60,108 nt of DNA from an uncultured Prevotellaceae bacterium (GTDB taxonomy: Bacteria; Bacteroidota; Bacteroidia; Bacteroidales; Bacteroidaceae), in NCBI GenBank assembly GCA_900315105.1, contig OMXX01000020.1, positions 1 to 60,108 on the forward strand, in the 5' to 3' direction. A program made the position numbers and the translations under genes. Below are positions 34,463 to 44,000 of the stretch, one piece after another. Below the pieces are notes generated by a model, which saw only the letters and a list, made by a program, of their open reading frames with translations, was not told the origin of the DNA and did not search any database. Position 1 is the first letter of the stretch. The number at the start of each line of letters is the position of its first letter.

Positions 34463-34494
34463 TTTGGTAATTAGGTTATTTGTTTGTATTTTTG
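34463..34494 (+). promoter_or_regulatory. Promoter of the C10 peptidase gene
   Basis: TTTG (34463-34466), 20 bp, TATTTTTG (34487-34494), about 150 bp before the ATG. Confidence 0.7.
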
Positions 34495-34641
34495 CAATCG
34501 ATTTATATAATTTTCATAAATTATGGATGTAAATGTCTAAAATACGAAAAAAAACTTCAAGACATAATCCATAGGTGGATATAAAGATATTCTACATACT
34601 TATCTTTATTATAGCTATTAACTATTTATATAATAAATCCT

Positions 34642-36726
34642 ATGTTCGAAAAACTTACGTTTGGTGCCATTGCATTATTCATGGCTTGTAAAGTGTATGC
34701 CGCTCAACTGTCTCCTCAGGAGGCATTGGCACGCATGAACAACAACCAATCACAATCCAAGGGCTTTGTTTCTGACAAGACTCCTATGCAATTGGCATAC
34801 ACGTCTTCATTCAATGGAAACAATACCTACTATGTGTTCAACAAAGACGATAACGAAGGTTACGTCATTCTTAGTGCCGACGACTGCATGCCAGCTGTAC
34901 TCGGTGTGGTAGATCGTGGAAACTTTGACATCAACAAAGTGCCAGATAACATGAAGTGGTGGCTTAGCCAATACGACATTTCAATTTCCAACTATGCCAG
35001 CAAGGGCAAGAAGTATGTTTCATCTGCAACAAAGCAAAACATTGCTCCACTTCTCGGTAATATCGCTTATGGACAGGGAGAACCATATAATGATCTTTGT
35101 CCACAGTATAATGGTATGAAAGCCCTTACTGGTTGTGTTGCTACAGCTATGGCGCAGATCATGCGCATGCACAAGTGGCCAAAGAGGGGAACAGGCAAAA
35201 ACGAATATAAATGCAATTTTAGCATAGATTATGACGATGATACATCTTATGAACCCATCACACTGAAAACCGACTTTACACAGAGCGTTTACCGTTGGGA
35301 TAAGATGCCAGAAACTTATATGGGAATTGAATCCTACGAAGAAAAACAGGCAGTAGCACGACTTATGTATGACTGCGGTGTAGCCACAAATATGGATTAT
35401 GGTCTGTATTCGTCAGGCGCATGGGAATCTAATGCTCTCCTAGCCCTAATAAAACACTTCAACTATGACAGGAATGCCATAATGGCCGAGCGATATGTTT
35501 ATGGGGATGCAGAATGGGAAGATCTTATGTACGAGAACCTTAGCAAGGGACTCCCTATACTCTTTAGCGGAAACGATAGAGAATGGAATGGCCATGAATT
35601 TGTATGCGATGGCTATCAGGCAAATGGCAACCTGTTCCACTTCAACTGGGGATGGGATGGTTGGGATAATGGGTATTTCCTTATGTCGAGCAATGACAAT
35701 GATGAGAAATCACACCTATTTACCCAAAACCAAACAGCCATCCTGAATCTAAAACCGGCATCAGAGCCTTTCGACGAAAACAAGGAATGTGAATTCCCAT
35801 GGGTCGTATCAAACCCTTACGAATTAAGGGTAGAAGATTATAGTAGCGGTGGTAACATGGTCAAGATTGAGAGTATAAGCAGAGCAGAACTTAAAGACAG
35901 AATACAATATAGTTACCCTATTCAGTTAATTGGCAAACCATTCATTACACGATACAATGGTTTTTCCAATCGACAATACGCCATTGGAATAAAAGCAAAA
36001 AGTGAGAAATACGAGTATGTAACAACAATACATGAGGGAAAAGTCACCCCTGTTACAACCTTCAGTGCTACATATCTATTCAATTTTTATATTCTCCGAA
36101 ACGGTAAATACACACTATCATTAGTGTACAAGGATCTTACTGCCGGCGATACCGAGTGGAAGGATATGAAATACTTGCCCGGCATAGAGAAACCTGTACT
36201 TGAGGTTTATGGCGACGAAGACGATCTCTGTATATTAGAGAAGCCGGAATTGATATACGACGGGAAGGTAATTGCAAACGAAATCCTGCCCCTGAAACCC
36301 AATATAAGCGACTTTACTATAAGAGTAAAGTTTAAGGCATTAAATAAAATTGAGGCAAGGAATATTGATTGTGAGATATGGGGGCTTGGTGTAGTTAACC
36401 CTTATGTAGGAAAAAAGACCATAACAGTACCTGCTATGTCAAAGAACGCTACAAAGACTATCGATATCACCGTTTCACCAGAACCGTTCATACCCGATAT
36501 GAGATTCGAGGTTTCATTCTATGAATCAGACGAGATAATTCCGTACTTAACAGGCGGCGAGCTTTATTTTAGCGTTATAGATGCCCCAACAGGTATTGAT
36601 ACCATTACACAAGATGAGGAGAAGAAAGCCGCAGAAGTTATATATGACATCTACGGTCAGAAGGTAAAAAGTATGGAAAAAGGCAGAATCTATATCAGTG
36701 GTGGTAAGAAATTCATTTACAAATGA
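34642..36726 (+). CDS. Secreted C10-family cysteine peptidase (streptopain/interpain-like)
   Basis: 694 residues: signal peptide (cleavage near KVYAAQ), an inhibitory propeptide of about 120 residues (LSPQEALARM, GYVILSADDCMPAVLGV), then the C10 catalytic domain. The nucleophile is Cys165 in TGCVATAMAQIM and the catalytic histidine His318 in GHEFVCDGY; FHFNWGWDGWDNGYF is the conserved active-site tryptophan region. A beta-rich C-terminal part ends in VIYDIYGQKVKS and YISGGKKFIYK, a short Por-type sorting tail. Related to interpain of Prevotella intermedia and streptopain of Streptococcus. Confidence 0.92.
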   Translation: MFEKLTFGAIALFMACKVYAAQLSPQEALARMNNNQSQSKGFVSDKTPMQLAYTSSFNGNNTYYVFNKDDNEGYVILSADDCMPAVLGVVDRGNFDINKVPDNMKWWLSQYDISISNYASKGKKYVSSATKQNIAPLLGNIAYGQGEPYNDLCPQYNGMKALTGCVATAMAQIMRMHKWPKRGTGKNEYKCNFSIDYDDDTSYEPITLKTDFTQSVYRWDKMPETYMGIESYEEKQAVARLMYDCGVATNMDYGLYSSGAWESNALLALIKHFNYDRNAIMAERYVYGDAEWEDLMYENLSKGLPILFSGNDREWNGHEFVCDGYQANGNLFHFNWGWDGWDNGYFLMSSNDNDEKSHLFTQNQTAILNLKPASEPFDENKECEFPWVVSNPYELRVEDYSSGGNMVKIESISRAELKDRIQYSYPIQLIGKPFITRYNGFSNRQYAIGIKAKSEKYEYVTTIHEGKVTPVTTFSATYLFNFYILRNGKYTLSLVYKDLTAGDTEWKDMKYLPGIEKPVLEVYGDEDDLCILEKPELIYDGKVIANEILPLKPNISDFTIRVKFKALNKIEARNIDCEIWGLGVVNPYVGKKTITVPAMSKNATKTIDITVSPEPFIPDMRFEVSFYESDEIIPYLTGGELYFSVIDAPTGIDTITQDEEKKAAEVIYDIYGQKVKSMEKGRIYISGGKKFIYK

Positions 36727-36795
36727 TTATTTTCCTCTCCTTTAAGCATGGTACTCTTTGATATAATATGTAAGTAAACATCGTTACAGCCTCAT

Positions 36796-36834
36796 GAAAA
36801 AAACACCGTAGGAATCACTCCTACGGTGTTTTTT
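36796..36834 (+). terminator. Terminator of the C10 peptidase gene
   Basis: Perfect 10-bp stem CACCGTAGGA / TCCTACGGTG with a 5-nt loop, flanked by A-run and T-run, so it can act on both strands. Confidence 0.93.
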
Positions 36835-36890
36835 GTGTTTGGCGTTTAATTCATAAAAAAAATCACTTGTAGCCTGTCATGCCATAGCCG

Positions 36891-36978
36891 TACCTCCGTT
36901 CCTCCTTCGCTTCAAATCCGTTTCAAGTCCGCTCCGGAACTATAGGGACTCACATAGGAGTTACATAGGACTCAGAGG
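36891..36978. repeat. 11-bp-step array (site 9), eight units
   Basis: TACCTCCGTTC, CTCCTTCGCTT, CAAATCCGTTT, CAAGTCCGCTC on the left; CGGAACTATAG, GGACTCACATA, GGAGTTACATA, GGACTCAGAGG on the right. TCC triplets lie at 36895, 36917 and 36928 with TTC at 36906; GGA lies at 36946, 36957, 36968 and 36979. It lies between the C10 terminator and the next promoter. Confidence 0.93.
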
Positions 36979-37080
36979 GGAATGAGAAATTACAGGCGTC
37001 CGACAAACAATATAACCAAATATAATCGCGAGTTTTGAAAAAACAATCGGAGGCATATATGTAACTTTTCTCTTGATTAT

Positions 37081-37112
37081 TTTGGGGAAACAAGAAAAAT
37101 GTTATATCTTTG
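37081..37112 (+). promoter_or_regulatory. Promoter of the RelA/SpoT-domain gene
   Basis: TTTG (37081-37084), 20 bp, TATCTTTG (37105-37112). It lies inside the longer reading frame, which fixes the start at the ATG 37130. Confidence 0.75.
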
Positions 37113-37129
37113 CAAAAAACTATTATTCT

Positions 37130-38008
37130 ATGCTAACATTAGAAGAAATAAAAGATAGCATTCTTAATGATTTATCCCAAAGAATGACACAGAGCGGAAT
37201 CATGTTCCGTATCTTTGGTAGGGCAAAGAGTCTTCGCTCTCTTGAGCATAAGATGCAGATAAAGGGCGACAAATATCGTGCTGGAGATAAGATACAGGAT
37301 ATGATAGGTATCAGAATCGTATTGTATTTCTCTGAGGATGTGGAGGCTATGGAGATGTACCTTTGCAATGGTGGTCTTGTGGACCGTTCGGTTGACGACC
37401 TTGACGTCTCTACTTTCCGTCCGCAGAGGCTTAACCTCGTGAAGAAGATTCCACAGAAGTATGTGGAGGATTTCCGTGCAGCCTTGCCAAAGGAATATGC
37501 GCCATATCTCGATGATACGCTTGAGATTCAGATACGTACCGTGTTCTCTGAAGGCTGGCATGAGGTGGAGCACGATCTGCGATATAAGTGCAAAGAAGAC
37601 TGGGAGGGATATGATTTCTTCTCCCGACAGTTGAATGGTGTTATCGCCACTCTCGAAACCGCACAATGGAGTATGGGTGCTATTTTTCATGAGATGGCAC
37701 AGAAGAACCTTGTGAACGGCAACTATCATGCCATGCTTCGCAACAAACTCCTTCTTCGCTTTGCTGATGATGACCTCTCCGAGCCACTAAAAGCCTATCT
37801 CGATGCTCATGAAGATATTGCAAGGCAGTTGTATCAAACAGACCGTATGGTGTTCCTTATGGCTCTACTGAATCATGACACCCCAATCCCATTGCTCTAT
37901 GATAATGCTGTGTTCCTTATTAATCGAATTGATATAATGGACGATGGCATTAAGAACCTCGAAAGCGATGCTTTCCGCAAAGCGTTTGAGAAGTTCATTA
38001 CGCATTAA
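37130..38008 (+). CDS. RelA/SpoT-domain nucleotidyltransferase (small alarmone-synthetase-like)
   Basis: 292 residues. The N-terminal 160 residues match the (p)ppGpp synthetase domain: GRAKSLRSLEHKM is the ATP-binding basic segment, IQDMIGIRIV contains the Mg-binding Asp, and LEIQIRTVFSEGWHEVEHDL carries the catalytic Glu of EIQIRT. The C-terminal 130 residues are helical and not recognised. There is no hydrolase or TGS domain, so it is not a full RelA/SpoT. It may make (p)ppGpp or another pyrophosphorylated nucleotide, but whether it is active is unknown. Single-gene unit with a very short leader (about 12 nt). Confidence 0.82.
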   Translation: MLTLEEIKDSILNDLSQRMTQSGIMFRIFGRAKSLRSLEHKMQIKGDKYRAGDKIQDMIGIRIVLYFSEDVEAMEMYLCNGGLVDRSVDDLDVSTFRPQRLNLVKKIPQKYVEDFRAALPKEYAPYLDDTLEIQIRTVFSEGWHEVEHDLRYKCKEDWEGYDFFSRQLNGVIATLETAQWSMGAIFHEMAQKNLVNGNYHAMLRNKLLLRFADDDLSEPLKAYLDAHEDIARQLYQTDRMVFLMALLNHDTPIPLLYDNAVFLINRIDIMDDGIKNLESDAFRKAFEKFITH

Positions 38009-38068
38009 CATATGGTCGTAAAGTAAATTCCTTTGGGGATTTCAATAATTTCAATTTATCCTATACTC

Positions 38069-38123
38069 TACCTCCGTTCCAGGTCCGTTTCAGGTCCGTT
38101 GTAAGTCCGTTCCAAATACCATT
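38069..38123. repeat. 11-bp-step array (site 10), five units
   Basis: TACCTCCGTTC, CAGGTCCGTTT, CAGGTCCGTTG, TAAGTCCGTTC, CAAATACCATT; the first unit is identical to the first unit of site 9. It starts 61 bp after the stop of the RelA/SpoT-domain gene. Confidence 0.88.
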
Positions 38124-38233
38124 CACAAAAGGGCGATAGAGTGATGGTGTAGTGGAGGAGTATCAAAGGCTTAATAATCATAGGAGAGAAAGTGAACGCA
38201 AAGAGGTGCAAGTGAAAAAAATCAAAAGAGTTG

Positions 38234-38424
38234 AAAGAGGGGGGTGCACTTTTAATAAAAAACGACATATATACATTGATAATCAGCAATTTACGTTTAG
38301 TGTACCTCCCCCTAAAAACAAGTGCACCCTATCATACTGTTTTAGGGGGAGGTGCACACTTCGCTATCTTTTGATTATCAGAGCGTTATATGCCTAAAAT
38401 CGGTAAAAGTGCACCTCCCTCTTT
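38234..38424. repeat. 191-bp nested palindrome with GTGCACC boxes
   Basis: Outer ends AAAGAGGGGGGTGCACTTTT (38234-38253) and AAAAGTGCACCTCCCTCTTT (38405-38424) are near-perfect inverted copies. Inside, AGTGTACCTCCCCCTAAAA (38299-38317) and TTTTAGGGGGAGGTGCACAC (38340-38359) are a second inverted pair, with another GTGCACC between them at 38322. No coding content. Looks like a MITE-type element or a structured element in the gap between two convergent genes. Confidence 0.85.
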
Positions 38425-38452
38425 AAACTCTCTCTTGTTTTTTTTCTGGGCT

Positions 38453-39616
38453 TTATCTTCTATTGAACAAGTCCTTAATTCCGTCCATGTCGAATGTGAG
38501 GGAGAAGCGGAGAGTCTGGTCAAGAGGGTTACTCTTTGCTGTGGCAATTACATAGCCGGCATCAAGCGAGAATACGTTCATCTTGAAGCCTGCACCAACG
38601 GTGAAGTATTTTCTATTACCCTTGTTCTCTGCCTCGTGATGATAACCTGCACGAATAGAGAACTGGTCGTTATATACATATTCTGCACCGAGACTCCATT
38701 GAACCTCCTCTAATTCCTCCTTGAAGCCGTTAGGCGCATCGCCGAAGCTCTTAAAGATACCTGCGATGCTTGACACATCGTAATACTCTGTCTGTATTCT
38801 GTCATCGTATGTACCTCCATCCTCGTCATCTCCCTTCTTAGGATATGTTGGGACAAGGAGCTTGTTGGCATCAAGGGCGATTGTGAAACGGTTGTACTCG
38901 TTTACAGGAATCATCAATGATGTTCCAAGACGCATGTTTGTTGGGATGAACTCGCTACGGTCAGTTCCGCCGAAGGTGATCTTAGAACCAATATTGGAGA
39001 TGTTGAGACCAAGGCCAATCTGACATTCGCGTTGACCAAGATTGATATAGTCCTGATAATAGCAGGAGAGGTCGGCTGCAAAGGCACTTCCCGGCGTTGT
39101 ATCCTCATGGTAGTCGTATGTGAGGTCAGAATATATCCAGCGTACCCCCGCTGCAATAGAGAATTTCTCAGAGAGCATCATTGAGTAAGCCACGTCCATA
39201 GACATCTCGTATGGGTTAATGGTCATAGAGTTTTCGCCGGTGTATGATAAAAAGACCTCACCAAGTGAGAAATATCTCAATGATCCGCTTATAGCTGAAT
39301 AGTCGCCTATGCGATAGTAGCCTGCAAGATAGGCAAGATCCATATCGTTAACCAACTGACGAAGCCAAGGGGTATAGTTGAGAGCCACACCTGCACGAGA
39401 GATACAGAATGGGTATTTTGCAGGATTCCAGTATTGTGATACGGCATCAGGATCGGTAGCAGCGCCAACATCACCCATACCAGCCGAGCGGGCGTCTGGT
39501 GCAATGGTCTGTGATGTAACTGCTGTGCTCACAGGGTTGAAAAAGTCCCTTTTGTCCTGTGCCATTGTAGTAAGGCTACATGCAAGGAAAAGTGTTGTGG
39601 CTATTAATGTTTTCAT
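38453..39616 (-). CDS. porV: Type IX secretion outer-membrane protein PorV
   Basis: 387 residues: Sec signal peptide (cleavage after TTMAQ), then a FadL-like beta barrel of the PorV/LptO family. APDARSAGMGDVG followed by SQYWNPAKYPF is the diagnostic N-terminal motif; FTVGAGFKMNVFSLDAGYV lies near the C terminus. PorV shuttles cargo from the T9SS translocon to the PorU sortase and holds the attachment complex in the outer membrane. 28 bp downstream of porU in the same operon; the adjacent order is that of Porphyromonas gingivalis. Confidence 0.95.
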   Translation of the reverse strand: MKTLIATTLFLACSLTTMAQDKRDFFNPVSTAVTSQTIAPDARSAGMGDVGAATDPDAVSQYWNPAKYPFCISRAGVALNYTPWLRQLVNDMDLAYLAGYYRIGDYSAISGSLRYFSLGEVFLSYTGENSMTINPYEMSMDVAYSMMLSEKFSIAAGVRWIYSDLTYDYHEDTTPGSAFAADLSCYYQDYINLGQRECQIGLGLNISNIGSKITFGGTDRSEFIPTNMRLGTSLMIPVNEYNRFTIALDANKLLVPTYPKKGDDEDGGTYDDRIQTEYYDVSSIAGIFKSFGDAPNGFKEELEEVQWSLGAEYVYNDQFSIRAGYHHEAENKGNRKYFTVGAGFKMNVFSLDAGYVIATAKSNPLDQTLRFSLTFDMDGIKDLFNRR

Positions 39617-39644
39617 ACGTTATAATAACGAGTGCTATTGGCTT

Positions 39645-42600
39645 TTATTGTATAATTAGCAGCTTTTGGGTCTTGCTTGCGTATGAGCTTCCATTGCTGC
39701 TGAGCTTTACGCGATAAAGATAGATTCCAGTATTAAGTTTGGCTCCGCTATCTGTTCGCAAATCCCATGGATAGGACATCGTATTTGTTGTGGCTATATC
39801 TCTTTTAGAAGCGCTCAAGAGAAGTCTTCCTGATGTGTCCATTATATCAATTTCGAGATTCAGTTCTGCTCCGCAGAAGTTATGTGCCACCACAAATGTA
39901 GTACTTTCTCGTGCAGGATTGTTTGTTGCATAGACATCAACGATATTTGGTTGAATGTTCTTCTTTACCACGAAATCGAGGGTGGTTGTTGAGGAGTTGT
40001 TGAGGATATCCCATGCACGGAATTTCAGCGTATGCTTGCCTTCTGAGAGAGCAGGAAGAACATAGTATGTCTGGCCGGAAGTATAGGACCCATAGTCGAA
40101 TGCGAAGTTGTCATTCAGGTTGTATGACTTCTCCGTGTCTCCGTCGATGATAAGCGTCATGTCATGCCCGATACCTGCACCGGAGGCGTTTATTCCGTCC
40201 TTGTCGCTTATCTGTGCCACGAAGAAAGGAGTATTGTTCACCTCTCCGCCGAATGTGAAGTCCTCGGAGTTGAGATAGCAATAGATAGACGGACCTATAG
40301 AGTCGTTCTCTGCTATGTTAGAGCCATTGACCGTGAACTTATCACATGCTCCATGAGCAGAGGCTTTGAGTGTGGCGTCGTATGCATAGATATTGATGAG
40401 ACCTGTACCGTCAGCATAGTTGATGTCCTTTGGAACGGCAAACGTGAAGGTGAACTCGCCGTTCTCAACCTTATTGGTTCCGTGGTAAAGGGTGTTCTTT
40501 CTGTCGGTGAAGATAAAGGCGGTATCAGCCCCTTCGCTTGTAGTGTTATTAAGTTTGCACTTGACCGTCTCCTTTGTGTCGCGTACCATTGCGTCAAAGG
40601 TTCCGGAGAAATTATCGGCTTTGCTGCCTGCAAATTCTATGTGTCCCTTGATGCTGACCTTGTCGCCAGCCCGAAGCTGTGGCAGACTGTCACCTTCCAC
40701 GGCTACGCCATTGATATTGTCGATAACCGCAGTATATGTAGGTAGTGCGAGGCTTAGTGCAGGATCGCCAAGAAGAGAGTATTGAAGTTTGTTCTTTGTC
40801 GTTTCAATATTGTTATTCACGAGATAGCTCTTTGCCAGTCTCTGAGCCTCGCCTAATGTAATAGGCTTTCCGTTCTCGTCATAGGTCAGGACATATTTCA
40901 TAAAGGCAGAGTTGATCTTCTTGTTTTGAGGGGCATAAACGGTACGTGTCGTTCCGTAGAAAGCAACGGCTCCACCTTGAGCGTTGAGGAACGCTTTCTC
41001 ACCTATGGTTTCTTCATTGCTGTCGAATGGCATTATCTCGCATGAGGCGGTAACCCATAGTGGGAGGTTATTGCCTTTGAAATTCGCGAAGTCCTTGATG
41101 CTAAGCACTATTTCGTGGGATATGCTTGTTGGAGAACCGTGGCCGGCATAGTCGATAATCAACGCTCCGTTGTTCTGCTGCTGCTTGATTATGCTCTCAG
41201 CATCAGGATAGCGGTTGCCTGTGGATGAAGAAACACGCTTGAAGGCATCCCAATAGACCTTTCGGACGTAGTATCCCGGGTGGTCGCTAATGGTCTGCTC
41301 GGCAACATCATTCACATCATTCATGTGGGTGTTGTTATTGCCGTCATCACCTAAGAACATGATTGTATTCTGCCAAGAACCGGCATTTGCATTCAAAGCA
41401 TAGTTGATAGTCTTGTCAACCAGATTTTTTGCTATGGAATCTGTGGTGCAAGGGAATCGCCCTACACCTATATCCGGCACACCTGCGAATGTGGATATGT
41501 CCTCCTCATCGTCAAGATATGTAAGGAAATCGTCGCTGACATAGCAATCAACAGAACTGAAGGAGTTCTCGCTTTCGTAGCAAAGCAGATAATCGTCGGG
41601 CGATTCTGATTTTAGTTCTGATGTCAGCATCCTGTTGTCGAAGGTGCAGTCGCCAAAGAGTAATAGGCTTTTGGGCGCATGAAGAGAGTCAGATCGGTCG
41701 TAGAGCATCTTCATATAGCGCTTGTATGCGCTTACGTCAGGAGTTCCGCTTGAGAACTCGTTGTATAGTGAGTCTGCAGGTACAATCCTCACGTTCAATC
41801 CGTCATGGTCGGCGTGGTGCTTGGCGAGTCTTTGCGCTTGATTAAGTAGTTTCTGTGAAGTAGGGATGACAATCACCATGTCATAGTTCCTATCTGCGTG
41901 AAGGTCCTGGTTTCTCTTTATTTTTTCGACGAATTCTGCAGTAGGGAAGTTGTCAGTTGCCAAGACTGGGGCAGGCTTCGGAGAGTCATAGCGAAGGGAA
42001 ATGTAGTCGAGTCTTGCCGTACCGCCAGAAACGTTCTTGATAATGACAGTGTCATTTCCGTGAAGATTGTCCACGTTCCATGTGTCGGTAAAGCCATTTG
42101 CCTTGTCATTAGCCATAAGGGAAATTGACCGTGAACCGAGTTCCTTGCCGTTGAGGTAAATCCTGATTTCGGTTCGGGCATTGGCTGTAACACTAATCGT
42201 GAGATCGGCTTGCGTGTTGCCTTCAGGGATGTTAATGATATAATTCTTGCTGTTTTTCCCGCTTTCTATCTTTTCACTGTTAAAAAGGTTTCTGCCACCA
42301 TACATCCATGTGGATTGGTCTTCTTCATAGAGAGTGTGGTAGGCATCAGGTGTAGGCCATGCTGTATTCAGAAGTTCTTCCTCTGTGCATGTGAGAGGCT
42401 CATTGTCATCTTGCGTGATGAAGTAGTAGCCATAGTCGGAATAAGGATTGCGTACTCTTACCCTTGAATCTTTGGAATCCCAATATACAGAGCCTTTGGC
42501 ATAGAAGAGTTTTTTGTCTCCTACGGTGCATGTCGGTATCTCTTTCAGATCGTCATAATCGCGCAGATATTCATCGGTAAGAACCTCTGGAACGAGGTAA

Positions 42601-43184
42601 CCGCCATAGCCATATATCCTGAATTTGGATAAATCGGAAAAACCAGCACTTTTTATTGTGCTTGCCGTAAGTTGGTGGATGCCTGAGTTTGAAACTCGTA
42701 TCTTTGCCCATTTTCCTTGGGAAAGGACAGAATGCTCTGCATATCTTTCGGCTTTCGGACTGGCAAGACGCTTTGCCTTGGCTTTGCTGACGGGTGATGA
42801 TTTTAGGTCGGCAAGGAAGGATACAAGGTATTGGTATTTCCCGTTGCGGAATACGACAGGAGAGATATGAGCCACGAATGTAGCCTTTTTCTTGTTGATT
42901 GAAATGCTATGTTGTATCTTAGGATTCTTCTCTGTGTTTATATCTTTGCAGATAGCCTTGTATTTCCTTACGTCGGATGCCGGCATGTCGATATATTCCG
43001 GGTATCTGATACTAAGGGTATAGGTTGAATCCTGATAATTGGAGGGGAGGGGAACGCTATACGCCACGTTGGGAAGAAACGAGTCTATTCGCAGTTCCTC
43101 TGCGGTAAGGTTATAGAATCGTTTCTGCGCCTGAACCGTAATGATGCAGGTGAGTAGTAATATTATGGTGTATAGTTTTCTCAT
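39645..43184 (-). CDS. porU: Type IX secretion sortase PorU (C25 gingipain-like)
   Basis: 1179 residues with a Sec signal peptide. The C25 peptidase domain (about 430-800) keeps both catalytic residues: His682 in DYAGHGS and Cys715 in VTASCEIMPF. Following Ig-like domains, the C-terminal 90 residues form a T9SS C-terminal domain (VYATNNPARESTTF through MDTSGRLLL and GIYLYRVKLSS). PorU cuts the sorting domain from T9SS cargo and links the cargo to A-type LPS or a similar glycolipid at the cell surface. In an operon between a FAH-family gene (16 bp upstream) and porV. Confidence 0.95.
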   Translation of the reverse strand: MRKLYTIILLLTCIITVQAQKRFYNLTAEELRIDSFLPNVAYSVPLPSNYQDSTYTLSIRYPEYIDMPASDVRKYKAICKDINTEKNPKIQHSISINKKKATFVAHISPVVFRNGKYQYLVSFLADLKSSPVSKAKAKRLASPKAERYAEHSVLSQGKWAKIRVSNSGIHQLTASTIKSAGFSDLSKFRIYGYGGYLVPEVLTDEYLRDYDDLKEIPTCTVGDKKLFYAKGSVYWDSKDSRVRVRNPYSDYGYYFITQDDNEPLTCTEEELLNTAWPTPDAYHTLYEEDQSTWMYGGRNLFNSEKIESGKNSKNYIINIPEGNTQADLTISVTANARTEIRIYLNGKELGSRSISLMANDKANGFTDTWNVDNLHGNDTVIIKNVSGGTARLDYISLRYDSPKPAPVLATDNFPTAEFVEKIKRNQDLHADRNYDMVIVIPTSQKLLNQAQRLAKHHADHDGLNVRIVPADSLYNEFSSGTPDVSAYKRYMKMLYDRSDSLHAPKSLLLFGDCTFDNRMLTSELKSESPDDYLLCYESENSFSSVDCYVSDDFLTYLDDEEDISTFAGVPDIGVGRFPCTTDSIAKNLVDKTINYALNANAGSWQNTIMFLGDDGNNNTHMNDVNDVAEQTISDHPGYYVRKVYWDAFKRVSSSTGNRYPDAESIIKQQQNNGALIIDYAGHGSPTSISHEIVLSIKDFANFKGNNLPLWVTASCEIMPFDSNEETIGEKAFLNAQGGAVAFYGTTRTVYAPQNKKINSAFMKYVLTYDENGKPITLGEAQRLAKSYLVNNNIETTKNKLQYSLLGDPALSLALPTYTAVIDNINGVAVEGDSLPQLRAGDKVSIKGHIEFAGSKADNFSGTFDAMVRDTKETVKCKLNNTTSEGADTAFIFTDRKNTLYHGTNKVENGEFTFTFAVPKDINYADGTGLINIYAYDATLKASAHGACDKFTVNGSNIAENDSIGPSIYCYLNSEDFTFGGEVNNTPFFVAQISDKDGINASGAGIGHDMTLIIDGDTEKSYNLNDNFAFDYGSYTSGQTYYVLPALSEGKHTLKFRAWDILNNSSTTTLDFVVKKNIQPNIVDVYATNNPARESTTFVVAHNFCGAELNLEIDIMDTSGRLLLSASKRDIATTNTMSYPWDLRTDSGAKLNTGIYLYRVKLSSNGSSYASKTQKLLIIQ

Positions 43185-43200
43185 TCAAGTTTCGTAACTG

Positions 43201-43839
43201 TTATTTGCAGTTGAATTCGAGTATTTTCCTGCCTTCGAGATACCCTTCCAGATGGTCGTCGATATTGACAGGACCAACGCCTACAGGGGTTCCTGTATAG
43301 AGAATGTCGCCTGTCTTCAGGGTGAAGAACTGGCTGATATAGCTTATGAGACGGTCAACGGAGAATATCATGTCGGCGGTATTGCCTTCCTGAACGCGAT
43401 TGCCGTTGATGTCAAGTGCGAAGCGCAGGTTCTGGATGTTAAGGAAGTTATCCTTTGAAATCCATTCACCTATTACTGCCGATCCGTCAAATCCCTTGCA
43501 GATTTCCCAAGGCTGTCCTTCTTCGCGTAGTTTCTTCTGAAGGTCACGGGCTGTGAAGTCAATTCCCACGGTCACGGCATCATAGTAGCGATGTGCAAAG
43601 CGTTCAGGTATTGATTTCCCGAGCTTGCAGATGCGTACTACGATTTCAGTCTCGTAGTCGATTCTTCCCATAAAGTCTGGTATGAAGAATGGTTTACCGT
43701 CCTTTAGTAACGCAGAGTCTGCCTTGGTGAAGATAACAGGAGATCTGTCAGCAGAGTCGGAAACACTCTGTTGTAATAACGTGTTTTTAATCTCTTTATT
43801 GTGTTGTGGGTAGTTCATGCCCACGGCGAAGATTTTCAT
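43201..43839 (-). CDS. Fumarylacetoacetate hydrolase-family protein
   Basis: 212 residues of the FAH catalytic fold. MKIFAVGMNYPQHNKE is the short N-terminal start; PVIFTKADSALL and DYETEIVVRI contain the metal-binding Glu residues of the E..E..D set, and DFTARDLQ the Asp. GDILYTGTPVGVGPV is the C-terminal signature. Family members hydrolyse or decarboxylate beta-diketo acids such as oxaloacetate enol forms; substrate here unknown. Ends 16 bp before porU, so probably co-transcribed with the T9SS genes although not itself a secretion factor. Confidence 0.9.
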   Translation of the reverse strand: MKIFAVGMNYPQHNKEIKNTLLQQSVSDSADRSPVIFTKADSALLKDGKPFFIPDFMGRIDYETEIVVRICKLGKSIPERFAHRYYDAVTVGIDFTARDLQKKLREEGQPWEICKGFDGSAVIGEWISKDNFLNIQNLRFALDINGNRVQEGNTADMIFSVDRLISYISQFFTLKTGDILYTGTPVGVGPVNIDDHLEGYLEGRKILEFNCK

Positions 43840-43927
43840 AGTTGTGGGTAGTTTTAGTGAGGCTGGAATTTCCGGCTTTTCTGGCTGTTCCGGACATCCC
43901 GGTCAATCCGTATTACATTAAAAGAAT

Positions 43928-43958
43928 TAGCGCCAGCGCCTTTTGGGCACTGACGCTA
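43928..43958 (-). terminator. Terminator of the ribosomal protein operon
   Basis: TAGCGTCAGTGCCC and GGCGCTGGCGCTA pair around AAAA on the minus strand, followed by ATTCTTTT, about 40 bp after the tsf stop. Confidence 0.75.
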
Positions 43959-44000
43959 TATTTATTATTCTTCTCCCTATAAGGGATAAAGAGTGTTTGT

